41,352 nt of DNA from JBFEUI01 sp041547565 (GCA_041547565.1 JBFEUI010000013.1:1-41352), one strand, 5' to 3'. Positions 6,736-15,964 are shown, numbered from the stretch's first letter. The notes: generated by a model not told the origin, from the letters alone. Translations and numbers: made by a program.

Positions 6736-9700
6736 TCAGCCGGTGGGCTGGAACTCGGAGGGTTCCTGCTCGGCCATGTGCTCGTAGGTCTCCCAGCGCA
6801 GGTCGAGTGACTCCTGCGCCAGTTCCATCAGCCTGGCTGCCTCTTCCGGATTGCTCTTTTGCAGCAGCTTGTAGCGCATCTCGTTGTAGGCGAAGTCGGC
6901 CAGCTTCATGCGCGGACGCGGGGAGTCGAGCACAAACGGGGTCTTGCCCGCCTTGCGCAGCTCCGGGTTGTAGCGCATCAGCGGCCAGTAGCCGGAGGCC
7001 ACCGCCATGTTCTGCTGGTCCAGGCTCTTGCGCATGTCGATGCCGTGGGCGATGCAGGGGCTGTAGGCCAGGATGATCGACGGGCCGTTGTACTCCTCGG
7101 CCTCGCGCATGGCGAGCAGGGTCTGCTGCGGGTTGGCGCCCATGGCCACGCGGGCGACGTAGACGTTGCCGTAGGAGATCGCCTGCAGTGCCAGGTCTTT
7201 CTTGCCGATGGCCTTGCCGGCGGCGGCGAACTTGGCGGTCGCCGCGGTCGGGGTCGACTTGGAGGCCTGACCGCCGGTGTTGGAGTAGACCTCGGTGTCG
7301 AGCACCAGCACGTTGATGTTGCGGCCGCTGGCCAGTGCGTGGTCGAGACCGGCCGAGCCGATGTCATAGGCCCAGCCGTCACCACCGACCAGCCAGACGC
7401 TGCGTCGCACCAGGTGATCAGCGACGGTAAGCAGGCGTTTGGCCCTGGGGTCGTCGATCGCCTGCAGGCGTTGTTTCAATTCGCGCACCCGTTCACGCTG
7501 ATGGCGCATCTCGGTGCCGATCTGCTGATTGGTGTCGAGCAGCGAGTCGATAAAATCCTGCTCCAGCCACGGCGTCATCACCCTGAGCAGGTCCTTGGCC
7601 ATGTGCAGTTGCTGGTCGGCGGCGACACGCATGCCAAGACCGAACTCGGCGTTGTCCTCGAACAGCGAGTTGGACCAGGCCGGGCCGAGCCCCTCCTTGT
7701 TTTTGCTCCACGGGGTGGCGGGCAGGTTGCCGCCGTAGATGGAGGAGCAGCCGGTGGCGTTGGCCACCAGCAGGCGCGGACCGAACAGCTGGGTCAGCAG
7801 GCGCACGTAGGGGGTCTCGCCGCAGCCGGCGCAGGCGCCGGAGAACTCGAACAGCGGCTCCAGGTACTGGGCGCCGCGCACCGAGGAGAAGTCGATGCTG
7901 GAGCGGTGGTTGACCGGGATGGTGTCGAAGAACTCGATGTTCTTCTTGCCGTCCTCGAATATCGGCGCCTTCGGCGCCATGTTGATCGCCTTGCGTGAGT
8001 TGTCTTCCAGATCGTGGGCCGGGCAGGCCTCGACACACAGCCCGCAGCCGGTGCAGTCCTCCAGGTAGATCTGCAGGGTGTAGCGGGTCTCGGGGAAGCC
8101 GCGCGCGGTGACCTCGGCCGATTCGAAACTGGCCGGGGCCTTCTCCAGCAGCTTTTCGTGGTAGAAACGGGCGCGAATCACGCTGTGCGGGCAGACGAAG
8201 CTGCAGTTGCCGCACTGGATGCAGACCTCCGGCTCCCACTTGGGCACGAAGTCGGCGATGTTGCGCTTCTCCCAGCGCGCGGAGCCGCTCGGGTAGGTGC
8301 CGTCGACCGGGATCATGCTCACCGGCAGGTCATCGCCGTGGCCGGCCAGCATGGGCGCGGTGACCTCCTGCACGAACTTCGGCGCCAGCGGCGAGACCAC
8401 CGGCTTCATTTCGTGTTTGGAGCTGACCTGCTGCGGCACCTTCACCTGGTGCAGGTGATCGAGGGCGGCATCCACCGCCTTGAAGTTCTGCTGCACCACC
8501 TCGGTACCCTTGCGGGCATAGGTCTTCTCGATGGCCACCTTGATCTTCTCGATCGCCTCGTCGCGCGGCAGTACGCCGGACAGGGCGAAGAAGCAGGTCT
8601 GCATGATGGTATTGATGCGCCGGCCCATGCCCGCATCGCGTGCCACGGTGGTCGCGTCGATGACATAGAAGTCGATCTGCCTGTCGATAATGGTCTGCTG
8701 CACCGGCTTGGGCAACTCGTCCCATACCTGCTCCGGTCCGACCGGGCTGTTGAGCAGGAACACCGCCTTGTCGGCCGCGTTGTGCAGCATCTCCACCTGG
8801 TTGATGAAGTTGTACTTGTGGCAGGCGATGAAATTGGCCGACTGGATCAGGTAGGGCGCGTGGATCGGTTCGGGCCCGAAGCGCAGGTGCGAGGTGGTCT
8901 GCGAACCGGCCTTTTTCGAGTCGTAGACGAAGTAGCCCTGACAGTACAGGTCGGTGCTCTCGCCGATGATCTTGATGCTGTTCTTGTTGGCGCTCACGGT
9001 ACCGTCGGAACCGAGGCCGTAGAACAGGGCGCGGGTGACGTTGGTCGGTTCGATATCGAAGCTGGTGTCGACCTCGATGCTGGTGTGGCTGACATCGTCG
9101 TTGATGCCGACGGTAAAGTGGTTTTTCGGCTCGTCCTGGGCCAGGTTATCGAACACCGCCCTGGCCATCGCCGGGGTGAACTCCTTGGAGGAGAGGCCGT
9201 AGCGGCCGCCGATCACCTTCGGCATGGTGTCGAGCTGGCCGTTGCCGAATGCCTCGGCAATACCGGTGACTACATCCTGGTAGAGCGGTTCGCCGGCGGC
9301 ACCCGGCTCCTTGGTGCGGTCCAGTACGGCAATTCGCTTGCAACTGGCCGGCAGCGCCTCGATCAGGTGCTTGCTGCTGAAGGGGCGGAACAGGCGCACG
9401 GTGACCACGCCCAGCTTGCGGCCCTCGGCGTTGAGCTTGTTGATGGTCTGCTCCACGGTCTGGGCGCCGGAGCCCATCATCACAATGACCTCCTCGGCAT
9501 CCTCGGCACCGTGGTATTCGAACAGTTTGTACTGGCGTCCGGTCAGCTTGGCCAGCTCGTCCATGGTCTGCTGGACAATGTCGGGCACCCTGGCGTAGAA
9601 CGGGTTGGCGCTCTCGCGGCCCTGGAAGTAGACGTCGGGATTCTGCGCAGTGCCGCGGATGAAGGGGTTGTCCGGGTTCAGTGCGCGGCGGCGGTGCTCG

Positions 9701-10314
9701 TGCACCATCTCCTCGTCGATCATGTCACGGATCTGCTCGTCCGGGATCAGGCTGATCTTGTTGATCTCGTGCGAGGTGCGGAAGCCGTCGAAGAAGTTGA
9801 TGAACGGCACCCGTGCCTTGAGCGTGGCCGCGTGGGTGATCAGCGCCGAGTCGTGCGCCTCCTGCACCGAGGAGGAGGCGAGCATGGCCCAGCCGGTCAT
9901 GCGCGCGGCCATCACGTCCTGGTGGTCGCCGAAGATGGACAGTGCCTGCGCGGCAATGGAGCGGGCCGCCACATGGAATACCGTGGAGGTGAGCTCGCCG
10001 GCGATCTTGTACATGTTCGGCAGCATCAGCAGCAGGCCCTGCGATGCGGTGAAGGTGGTGGTCAGGGCGCCGGTCTGCAGAGAGCCGTGCGCGGTGCCGG
10101 CGGCACCGCCCTCGCTCTGCATCTCGATGACCTGCGGCACCTGGCCCCAGAGGTTTTGCAGTCCCTGCGTGGCCCACAGGTCGGAGAGTTCCGACATGTC
10201 CGAGGAGGGGGTGATCGGATAGATGGAACAGATCTCGCTCACCCGGTAGGCAATGTGGGCGACCGCATGACCGCCGTCGACGGTGACCTGTTTGGATTTG
10301 CTTTGTTCGCTCAT
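6736..10314 (-). CDS. nifJ: Pyruvate:ferredoxin (flavodoxin) oxidoreductase, single chain
   Basis: A 1192-aa PFOR of the fused NifJ type, which interconverts pyruvate + CoA and acetyl-CoA + CO2 with ferredoxin or flavodoxin as partner. The N-terminal domain carries YPITPSS and EMQSEGGAAG. A central gamma-type domain follows. Two 4Fe-4S motifs lie at about 700-765 (CIQCGNCSFVCP and CTGCGLCVEACP), and the C-terminal TPP domain contains CAGCGET, GDGWAYDIG and YSNTGGQASKSTP. Length matches the family (~1170-1200). I start it at 10314 (MSEQSKSK); an upstream in-frame start at 10410 would run into the preceding gene. It lies 11 bases after the flavoprotein gene, clearly one operon. Direction in vivo (oxidation or pyruvate synthesis) is not decided by sequence. 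Confidence 0.95.
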   Translation of the reverse strand: MSEQSKSKQVTVDGGHAVAHIAYRVSEICSIYPITPSSDMSELSDLWATQGLQNLWGQVPQVIEMQSEGGAAGTAHGSLQTGALTTTFTASQGLLLMLPNMYKIAGELTSTVFHVAARSIAAQALSIFGDHQDVMAARMTGWAMLASSSVQEAHDSALITHAATLKARVPFINFFDGFRTSHEINKISLIPDEQIRDMIDEEMVHEHRRRALNPDNPFIRGTAQNPDVYFQGRESANPFYARVPDIVQQTMDELAKLTGRQYKLFEYHGAEDAEEVIVMMGSGAQTVEQTINKLNAEGRKLGVVTVRLFRPFSSKHLIEALPASCKRIAVLDRTKEPGAAGEPLYQDVVTGIAEAFGNGQLDTMPKVIGGRYGLSSKEFTPAMARAVFDNLAQDEPKNHFTVGINDDVSHTSIEVDTSFDIEPTNVTRALFYGLGSDGTVSANKNSIKIIGESTDLYCQGYFVYDSKKAGSQTTSHLRFGPEPIHAPYLIQSANFIACHKYNFINQVEMLHNAADKAVFLLNSPVGPEQVWDELPKPVQQTIIDRQIDFYVIDATTVARDAGMGRRINTIMQTCFFALSGVLPRDEAIEKIKVAIEKTYARKGTEVVQQNFKAVDAALDHLHQVKVPQQVSSKHEMKPVVSPLAPKFVQEVTAPMLAGHGDDLPVSMIPVDGTYPSGSARWEKRNIADFVPKWEPEVCIQCGNCSFVCPHSVIRARFYHEKLLEKAPASFESAEVTARGFPETRYTLQIYLEDCTGCGLCVEACPAHDLEDNSRKAINMAPKAPIFEDGKKNIEFFDTIPVNHRSSIDFSSVRGAQYLEPLFEFSGACAGCGETPYVRLLTQLFGPRLLVANATGCSSIYGGNLPATPWSKNKEGLGPAWSNSLFEDNAEFGLGMRVAADQQLHMAKDLLRVMTPWLEQDFIDSLLDTNQQIGTEMRHQRERVRELKQRLQAIDDPRAKRLLTVADHLVRRSVWLVGGDGWAYDIGSAGLDHALASGRNINVLVLDTEVYSNTGGQASKSTPTAATAKFAAAGKAIGKKDLALQAISYGNVYVARVAMGANPQQTLLAMREAEEYNGPSIILAYSPCIAHGIDMRKSLDQQNMAVASGYWPLMRYNPELRKAGKTPFVLDSPRPRMKLADFAYNEMRYKLLQKSNPEEAARLMELAQESLDLRWETYEHMAEQEPSEFQPTG

Positions 10315-10325
10315 GCTTGTCTCAC

Positions 10326-11966
10326 TTATTGTTCTGCGGCTGCGGTTTCGGGCACCATCTCGATGGCGTGGCAGGGGCACTGCTCCATGCAGGTGGCGCA
10401 GCCGGTGCAACGGCTGTAGTCATAGCGGTATTTCTTGCCGGGACCCAGCTTGATGATGGCGTCCTCGGGGCAGGAGCCGTAGCAGCCATCGCACTCGAAA
10501 CAGTTGCCGCAGGAGAGGCAGCGTTTGGCCTCGTATACCGCATCCTTTTCGGCGATGCCCTGCAGGATCTCCTCGAAGCCGCCCAGACGCTGTGACAGCG
10601 GCAGCTCGGGCTGCTCGACCTGGGGGGCGGCGCTACGGTACCACAGGTGCAGTTTCTCGTGGCTGATGATCGGGTGTTTGGGCCGCGGGATGTAGGTTTC
10701 GCCGCGCAGCCAGGCGTCGATGTGGCGCGCCGCCTTCTTGCCGTGGCCGGTGGCGATGGTGACCGAGCGCTCCGAGGGGACCATGTCGCCCCCGGCGAAG
10801 ATGCCCTCGGCGCCGGTCATCATGCGCTCGTCGACGATAACGGTGCCGTCGCGCTTGAACTCGATGCCCGGTACGCGGCCGAGGAAGCCGGTGTCGGTCT
10901 CCTGGCCCACGGCCATGATCAGCGAATCGGCCTCCAGCTTTTCATATTTGCCCGTGGGCTGCGGACGGCCGTTCTCGTCCAGTTCCATGATCTCGACCTC
11001 GATGCAGGAACCGTCGACCTCCTTGATGGTGCGCAGCCAGTTGATCTTGACGCCTTCCTCCAGCGCCTCGTCGGCCTCGAACTCGTGCGCGGCCATGTTG
11101 TCGCGGTCGCGGCGGTAGATGATCATCGCCTCTTCCACGCCCATGCGTTTGGCGACACGGGCGGCGTCCATGGCGGTGTTGCCGCCGCCGTAGATGGCCA
11201 CGCGACGGCCGAGTTTCAGCGGCTCGCCCTGCTCGACGCTCTTGAGGAAGCTGACCGCGTCCATCATACCGCGGGCGTCACGCGCGGGGATGTCGATCTT
11301 CTTGCTCAGGTGGGCGCCGACGGCGATAAACACGGCATCGAAGTTGCCGGTCACGCGTTCGGCCTCCACATCGTCCACGCGGTGGTTGAGGTGGATCTTC
11401 ACCCCCATCTCCTCGACGCGGCTGATCTCCCGCGCCAGTTCATCGCGCGGCATGCGGTAGGCGGGGATGCCGAAGTGGATCATGCCGCCGGCGATGGGGC
11501 CGGCCTCGTAGATCTCGACCTCGTGGCCGCGGCGGGTCAGGTGGTAGGCCGCGGAGAGCCCGCTGGGGCCGCCGCCGATGACCAGCACCCGTTTGCCACC
11601 GGGGCGCGGGGTGAATTTCGGCTTCCAGCCCTGCTCCATTGCCATGTCACCGAGAAAACGCTCCACCGCGTGGATGCTGACCTCCTGGTCGGTGTAGGTG
11701 CGGTTGCAGGCGGTCTCGCACGGGTGGTAGCAGACGCGGCCGTGAATGGCGGGGAAGGGGTTGTTTTCAATCAGTTTTTGCCAGGCGGCCTCGTATGCGC
11801 CAGCCTGTGCCAGGGCGAGCCAGCCCTGAATGTCCTCCCCTGCGGGGCAGGCATGGTTGCAGGGGGGGAGAAAGTCCAGATAGACAGGGCGCTGGGTGCG
11901 CAGGGCACCGGTACCTTTACCGTGCAGGGTCAGGTCCAGATTGGCTGTCATGTCCTTGGTAGTCAT
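10326..11966 (-). CDS. GltD-like NAD(P)H flavoprotein with C-terminal 2x[4Fe-4S] domain
   Basis: A 546-aa protein built like the glutamate synthase small subunit/NfnB/SfrB group. The N-terminal Fer4_20-type cysteine region contains CNHACPAGE and CYHPCETACNR (about residues 36-86). An FAD Rossmann motif (VLVIGGGPSGLSAAYHL) and an NAD(P)-binding motif (VAIYGGGNTAMDAARVA) follow, with the GGD near the C-terminal part of the fold. Two ferredoxin-type clusters close the protein (CLSCGNCFECDGCYGSCP and CTGCATCMEQCP). It sits directly upstream of PFOR, so it most likely passes electrons between NAD(P)H and PFOR or its ferredoxin. No glutamate synthase large subunit is present. First gene of the operon. 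Confidence 0.88.
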   Translation of the reverse strand: MTTKDMTANLDLTLHGKGTGALRTQRPVYLDFLPPCNHACPAGEDIQGWLALAQAGAYEAAWQKLIENNPFPAIHGRVCYHPCETACNRTYTDQEVSIHAVERFLGDMAMEQGWKPKFTPRPGGKRVLVIGGGPSGLSAAYHLTRRGHEVEIYEAGPIAGGMIHFGIPAYRMPRDELAREISRVEEMGVKIHLNHRVDDVEAERVTGNFDAVFIAVGAHLSKKIDIPARDARGMMDAVSFLKSVEQGEPLKLGRRVAIYGGGNTAMDAARVAKRMGVEEAMIIYRRDRDNMAAHEFEADEALEEGVKINWLRTIKEVDGSCIEVEIMELDENGRPQPTGKYEKLEADSLIMAVGQETDTGFLGRVPGIEFKRDGTVIVDERMMTGAEGIFAGGDMVPSERSVTIATGHGKKAARHIDAWLRGETYIPRPKHPIISHEKLHLWYRSAAPQVEQPELPLSQRLGGFEEILQGIAEKDAVYEAKRCLSCGNCFECDGCYGSCPEDAIIKLGPGKKYRYDYSRCTGCATCMEQCPCHAIEMVPETAAAEQ

Positions 11967-12037
11967 ATGTATTCACTCTCGTTCCACGGGATGTGTCGGG
12001 CCCATATTCTGTTTTATGCGGGCGCAAAAAAACGCGA

Positions 12038-12043
12038 ATTGTA
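12038..12043 (-). promoter_or_regulatory. Candidate -10 box of the flavoprotein-PFOR operon
   Basis: TACAAT on the minus strand is an excellent -10 match about 70 bases upstream of the flavoprotein start. Upstream TTGG-containing sequence gives only a weak -35 at 15-17 bases. No other gene signal is seen between 11967 and 12175. Confidence 0.35.
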
Positions 12044-12175
12044 CCCCAGTTCAGCTTGAACCAATACAGTTTATTAAAAAAGACAATACTGCTCGCGCTA
12101 TTCTAAATACAATACGATACTGCCCGTTGATGATCAGGATGTGAAGCCGCCAATGCCGGGTGGGGAATAAAGAGT

Positions 12176-12200
12176 GCAGCAGACCAGGGCGGTCTGCTGC
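12176..12200 (-). terminator. Probable terminator of the PilZ-like gene
   Basis: A perfect 10-bp stem, GCAGCAGACC (12176-12185) / GGTCTGCTGC (12191-12200), with a 5-base loop, 36 bases beyond the stop of the minus-strand gene at 12236. On the minus strand it is followed by ACTCTTTATT, a weak T-tract, so termination is likely but not certain. Confidence 0.55.
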
Positions 12201-12235
12201 CGCGGGTTAAACGAGGGGAAGAGAGGGGATACCCG

Positions 12236-12568
12236 CTAGGTAAACGCCAGCTTGCCAAGCACCTGGTTGGCGCATATGGGCAACGCGTTTAACTGTTTCA
12301 TCGTCTTGTTTGAGCAGTTGTGCAACGCCAGCACGGTCATTTGCCCGGACTGCACGACCTGGGCCGTAAAGCGCTGTGTCTGGCGGTTGGGCAGGGGTAT
12401 GGTCACCTCGACCTCGGCATTCTTGTAGAGCTTGATGTGACCGGTATCGATGGCCATCAACTCGTCGTCTATCGACGAAGCCTTCGCATGCACCAGCCCC
12501 AGGGGCCGGTAGTTGAGCATGATGTCGATGGTGGGGCCCCTGGCCGTATCCTTATTTAACATATCCAT
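12236..12568 (-). CDS. Small PilZ-like domain protein, 110 aa (tentative)
   Basis: The pattern of strands resembles PilZ proteins: an early IDIMLNYRPLG stretch, IDDELMAIDTGHIKLYKNAEVEVTIPL in the middle and a later TAQVVQSG strand. The c-di-GMP-binding RxxxR motif is not clearly present, so nucleotide binding is doubtful. GGGAGG lies 6 bases before the ATG at 12568. A -10-like TATAAA with a weak TTGGCT -35 lies upstream. The window has a c-di-GMP phosphodiesterase-type protein at 29292, but no direct link is shown. It could also be an unrelated beta-barrel protein. Confidence 0.55.
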   Translation of the reverse strand: MDMLNKDTARGPTIDIMLNYRPLGLVHAKASSIDDELMAIDTGHIKLYKNAEVEVTIPLPNRQTQRFTAQVVQSGQMTVLALHNCSNKTMKQLNALPICANQVLGKLAFT

Positions 12569-12896
12569 GTCGCCTCCCGTGCGGTGTCTTGCTAAATGTC
12601 ATTTTTATAGTGGAGATCAAACCATAGCCAATGTTTCTTACATTGCCATGACAAAAAAATATTAATTAAATTAATGGATTAGTTGAATAGCCCGGCCCGG
12701 CCGGCGGGCCTCGGCAAGCTATCTGTCAACTAAGATGAGAATTGTTCCATAGCTTTTCAATGGCTTATCGGCCATTGTTTCAGCGGTTTCTGGCCCTTGT
12801 CAGGCCCGTTTCCCGTGCGAGGCATTGATAGCATGTGAAAGGTTAATAATAAATATTGATAATTGTCGGGGCGCAATACGCCTCTCGCGGTGGTGC
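12569..12896. other. Intergenic region without a recognisable gene
   Basis: Contains the upstream region of the PilZ-like gene: a candidate promoter (TTGGCT-16-TATAAA on the minus strand), an inverted repeat CAATGT/ACATTG near 12628-12645, a poly-A/AT tract and a GC palindrome cluster near 12693-12710. I see no coding region or clear terminator for the gene ending at 12897. Confidence 0.4.
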
Positions 12897-13694
12897 TCAG
12901 GCCGACAGCAGGGCGTGCCAGCTGTTGTTTTTGCGCAGTTGCCGCAGAAAGGCCGGGTACTCCACCTCCAGTTGCTGCTGCAGGTCCCTGGCCCTCGCAT
13001 CCAGTTTTTTCAGTTTCTGTCGCGGTATACCGCGGCGGCAGGCGATGCCGATGATGTTGTCCTTGCCCTCCACCGGGAGTTTTACGATCTGGCCTGCAAA
13101 GGCGGTTTTCAGATCCTCCAGCAGCTCACGCGGCGACATGTAATCGCCGGACCACAGGTTCATGCTCATCACCCCGTTTTCCGACATGCGTGCACGGCAG
13201 TGGTCGAAAAAGGAGATGCCGCAGACCGAGCGGGAGATGCCGTCGTCGACAAAGGCGTCGACCAGGATCAGATCGTAAACGCTGTAGCGCGCCTCGTCGG
13301 CTGTACGGATGAAGCGGGCCGCATCGTCGACATGCAGTTGCAGTCGCGGGTCGTCGCGCAGGCGGAAGTAGCCCTGCGCCAGTTTGATGACCGCCTCGCG
13401 GTATTCGACCGCATCGATGTGACAGGCGGGAAAGTGGTGCAGCAGGAACTTTGCCAGTGAGCCGCCGCCTAGGCCGATGAGCAGAATGCGCCGGGGGTCG
13501 GGCTGGAACAGCAGTGCACAGGTCATGGCCCGGGTGTAGGAGAGGGAGAGGCGAATCGGGTCGTGCAGCAGCATGGTGCTTTGCCTGGGGCGCGTGCCGA
13601 AATGCAGCGAGCGCTCGTGGGCGTTCTCCACGACCTCGAGTATGCCGTGCTCATCCTTGCTGCGATGAATGATTTTTCCGCCGTATAGCTGCAT
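12897..13694 (-). CDS. Spermidine-synthase-like methyltransferase-fold protein
   Basis: A ~265-aa Rossmann-fold protein of the spermine/spermidine synthase family. The nucleotide-binding loop ILLIGLGGGSLAKFL is at about residues 70-84, followed by the acidic residue region (IDAVEYRE), VDDAARFI and ILVDAFVDDGIS. The short N-terminus lacks much of the beta-sheet domain of true SpeE, and no SpeD or ornithine decarboxylase gene is nearby, so polyamine synthesis is not assured; many stand-alone members have unknown substrates. I use the start at 13694 (MQLYGGKI); an in-frame ATG at 13733 would add 13 residues. Neither has a strong ribosome binding site. Confidence 0.75.
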   Translation of the reverse strand: MQLYGGKIIHRSKDEHGILEVVENAHERSLHFGTRPRQSTMLLHDPIRLSLSYTRAMTCALLFQPDPRRILLIGLGGGSLAKFLLHHFPACHIDAVEYREAVIKLAQGYFRLRDDPRLQLHVDDAARFIRTADEARYSVYDLILVDAFVDDGISRSVCGISFFDHCRARMSENGVMSMNLWSGDYMSPRELLEDLKTAFAGQIVKLPVEGKDNIIGIACRRGIPRQKLKKLDARARDLQQQLEVEYPAFLRQLRKNNSWHALLSA

Positions 13695-13853
13695 GGCGTT
13701 ATTGTATCGCCGGTGCCGCTGCTGACAATCCATTCTGTTCTTGTGAAGGTTACGTGAATATCATATGAATAAACATTAAGAAAAACTTGTAATATGCTGA
13801 ATAATAATCTATTTTCAGAATTAATGATTTCTCTTCCTGCCAAGGGGACTGCC

Positions 13854-14222
13854 ATGCCGAGTGGAATTGTGATCAATTTCGATTATGAAAATAACGACCA
13901 TGGTCTGGTGCACGAGCTGTTTGAGGCGGTGCGAGACGGCTTGATTGCCTCGGGCTTCCGCCAGCACGAACGGCTGTTTACCATCGACAGGCCGGTCGAT
14001 GAGGCGTGCCAGCTGGCCCGCCTGGTGATGGAGTTCATCGAGTCGGGTCAGGACGCCTACAAGCAACATATTTTCAGCTATATCAAAGAGTTCTATGGTT
14101 TTGAGATGGAAAATATCGCCAATCTCATGGTGCCCGGTGTGCGCGGTATCGAGGTTGACGAATCGGTCGATGCCGAGGATATCGAGGCATTGGTGATCGA
14201 AGGATACGACCTGGCCGTCTGA
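13854..14222 (+). CDS. Hypothetical protein, 122 aa
   Basis: No family recognised. An acidic soluble protein without signal peptide or membrane segment and with predicted helices through most of its length. The start at 13854 (MPSGIVIN) is chosen because AAGGGGA lies 5 bases upstream; ATGs at 13794 and 13824 lack such a site. It is divergent from the spermidine-synthase-like gene and lies 121 bases before the DUF45 peptidase gene on the same strand. Function unknown. Confidence 0.65.
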   Translation: MPSGIVINFDYENNDHGLVHELFEAVRDGLIASGFRQHERLFTIDRPVDEACQLARLVMEFIESGQDAYKQHIFSYIKEFYGFEMENIANLMVPGVRGIEVDESVDAEDIEALVIEGYDLAV

Positions 14223-14343
14223 GCCGAATTACCACGTCAAGCGCGAAGGGACTCGCGCCACCCCAATACCGGCTGTCCGTTCCAGCCCCGCATCTGCTAC
14301 TATCTGCCTTGCCAGGCAACCAGCGGTTGATACCGATTATCTA

Positions 14344-15093
14344 ATGAAATCAAGTCGTTGCAGTGACAGCTTGCTTGTTTCCGCACTGGATTCCGAATGG
14401 GCCGACAGGTTGTCGTTGCGCATCAGCCGGCGTGCCCGCCATGTACGTCTGGTGGTCAAGCCGCCGGGTCGGGTCGAGGTGGTGGTGCCGGAGGGCTTTG
14501 ATACCGCCGGGCTGCCCGCACTGCTGGCGCAGCGGCGCGACTGGCTGCAGGCGAACGTGGCGAAGATGGTGCGCGAGTACGGTGCCGAGGCCGAAGCGTC
14601 GCCCCCCCGACATGTGCAACTGCCCGCCATCGATGCCGCCTGGCAGGTCGAATACGACCGGGGAAGCCGCAGCGGGTGCCGGGAACGGGACAACCGCCTG
14701 CGGGTGACCCATGGGGATGACTGGCGTACGCCACTGCAGCGCTGGTTGACGCGTACCGCAAAGCAGGTGCTGCCGGCATGGCTGGAACAGGTCAGCCGGG
14801 AGACCGGGCTGGTGTATGACTCGGTTACGATCAGGGCGCAGCGTACCCGCTGGGGAAGCTGTGCGGCGGGACGGCGCATCAGCCTCAATCGCGGGCTGCT
14901 GTTCCTGGAACCGGATCTGGTGCGCTACCTGCTGGTCCATGAGCTGTGCCATACCGTGCATATGAACCACTCGCGCCAGTACTGGCAACTGGTTGAAACG
15001 CATATGTACGGCTACAAGGCGCTGGATCGGGCGCTACGGGGCGGGTTTGCGCGAATTCCGGCATGGGCGAGGCCGGAGTCGGCCTCCTTTTAG
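14344..15093 (+). CDS. DUF45/YgjP-type metallopeptidase
   Basis: A 249-aa protein of the YgjP/DUF45 family, zinc metallopeptidases related to SprT/WSS1 proteases. The C-terminal signature is complete: TRWGSCAAGRRISLNRGL, then HELCH (His199, Glu200, His203) and MNHSRQYW giving the third ligand His209. The N-terminal part has the family's beta-rich entry (RISRRARHVRLVVKPPGRVEV). There is no signal peptide, so it is cytoplasmic. No terminator is obvious in the 112 bases after it. Substrate unknown. Confidence 0.85.
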   Translation: MKSSRCSDSLLVSALDSEWADRLSLRISRRARHVRLVVKPPGRVEVVVPEGFDTAGLPALLAQRRDWLQANVAKMVREYGAEAEASPPRHVQLPAIDAAWQVEYDRGSRSGCRERDNRLRVTHGDDWRTPLQRWLTRTAKQVLPAWLEQVSRETGLVYDSVTIRAQRTRWGSCAAGRRISLNRGLLFLEPDLVRYLLVHELCHTVHMNHSRQYWQLVETHMYGYKALDRALRGGFARIPAWARPESASF

Positions 15094-15205
15094 TGGGTTG
15101 TACGGCGGATTTCACCCGCTGGTCAGTTCTTCACCCCTTTTGACGTATTTGCCATGCGGGCAACAAATAGCAATTCACACAAATATTCTAAAGAGTAAAC
15201 AAACC

Positions 15206-15583
15206 CTACTCTAAACCCCAAACCTCCCCATACTCATGCCATCCCCGCTGCAACCGCTTGTACTGCCGTACCATGCGGATGGCCATCTGGATGGTGGCCG
15301 GATTGATCTGCCTGACGCCAAGTCCGATGGTTATCGGGATGGGTGAGTCCCCTGTGGCGGCAATGTCGATGAAATTGCGCAGGCCCCCGGCGAGTGACTC
15401 CGGATGGTGTTTGGCGTAGCCTGTAAGGGTGTAGAGGGTGGCGTCCCACACCACCTCGCTACCCTCGAATGGGCCGCTAAACTGCAGCCGCGCACGTTCT
15501 CGCGTGACGGGTTCGAGCAGCAGGTAGTCCTGTTTGCCGGCCCCAAGCTGCTGCCTGAGACTTGAAAGCACGTCGTTAGTCAT
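15206..15583 (-). CDS. Hypothetical protein, 125 aa
   Basis: No family recognised. Soluble, mixed alpha/beta, rich in Arg and Gln near the C-terminus. I start it at 15583 (MTNDVLSS). A longer frame to 15658 would overlap the divergent gene starting at 15624 and is unlikely. No strong ribosome binding site. It shares a 40-base divergent promoter region with the neighbour at 15624-15959. Confidence 0.6.
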   Translation of the reverse strand: MTNDVLSSLRQQLGAGKQDYLLLEPVTRERARLQFSGPFEGSEVVWDATLYTLTGYAKHHPESLAGGLRNFIDIAATGDSPIPITIGLGVRQINPATIQMAIRMVRQYKRLQRGWHEYGEVWGLE

Positions 15584-15623
15584 TAAATTGTAAGTAAGCG
15601 TTAACTTGAACCAAGGGGTTTTA

Positions 15624-15959
15624 GTGAGTATACCGAAGATCGAAACCGCCATTCCCAAGCGCCGTTACCAGATCGGCACCTTCAGCGCCGTGATACTCGG
15701 GGATATCGAGAGTGAGGATGATGTCCGCTATCGCTACATCTGTGCCCTGGTGCCCGAGGGGGTGAATGAGCCGGTGCTCTATATCGCGCATATCCGCCAG
15801 TCCGGCGGTGATATCGTACGCATCGCCTCGGCTGACGGTACCCAGGACCTGGTGGCTCCCGATTCGATACAGGATCTGGACAGCTTTTGCGATCAGGCCC
15901 TGCCGGTGGCGCAGAAACTGCTCTCACTGACCGACGAGATGCCCGCCCGCCTGATGTAA
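15624..15959 (+). CDS. Hypothetical protein, 111 aa
   Basis: No family recognised. A GTG start at 15624 (VSIPKIET) is supported by AAGGGG 5 bases upstream; a TTG at 15606 lies before that site. The sequence looks like a compact beta-rich protein with a C-terminal helix (FCDQALPVAQKLLSLTDE). It ends 26 bases before the Pho box of the pst operon, so its transcription is probably separate from pst. Function unknown. Confidence 0.6.
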   Translation: MSIPKIETAIPKRRYQIGTFSAVILGDIESEDDVRYRYICALVPEGVNEPVLYIAHIRQSGGDIVRIASADGTQDLVAPDSIQDLDSFCDQALPVAQKLLSLTDEMPARLM

Positions 15960-15964
15960 CAGCG

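Noticed and set aside
8014..10419. 801-aa open frame on the plus strand
   Set aside because: It lies antisense to the PFOR gene, has shadow-type composition (His, Gly, Val and Arg rich) and shows no domain; PFOR on the other strand is certain.
10647..12059. 470-aa open frame on the plus strand
   Set aside because: Antisense to the flavo-iron-sulfur gene, with no recognisable motif and shadow composition.
12693..12710. GC-rich palindromes as a terminator for the gene ending at 12897
   Set aside because: The position is ~190 bases away and no T-run follows on the minus strand.
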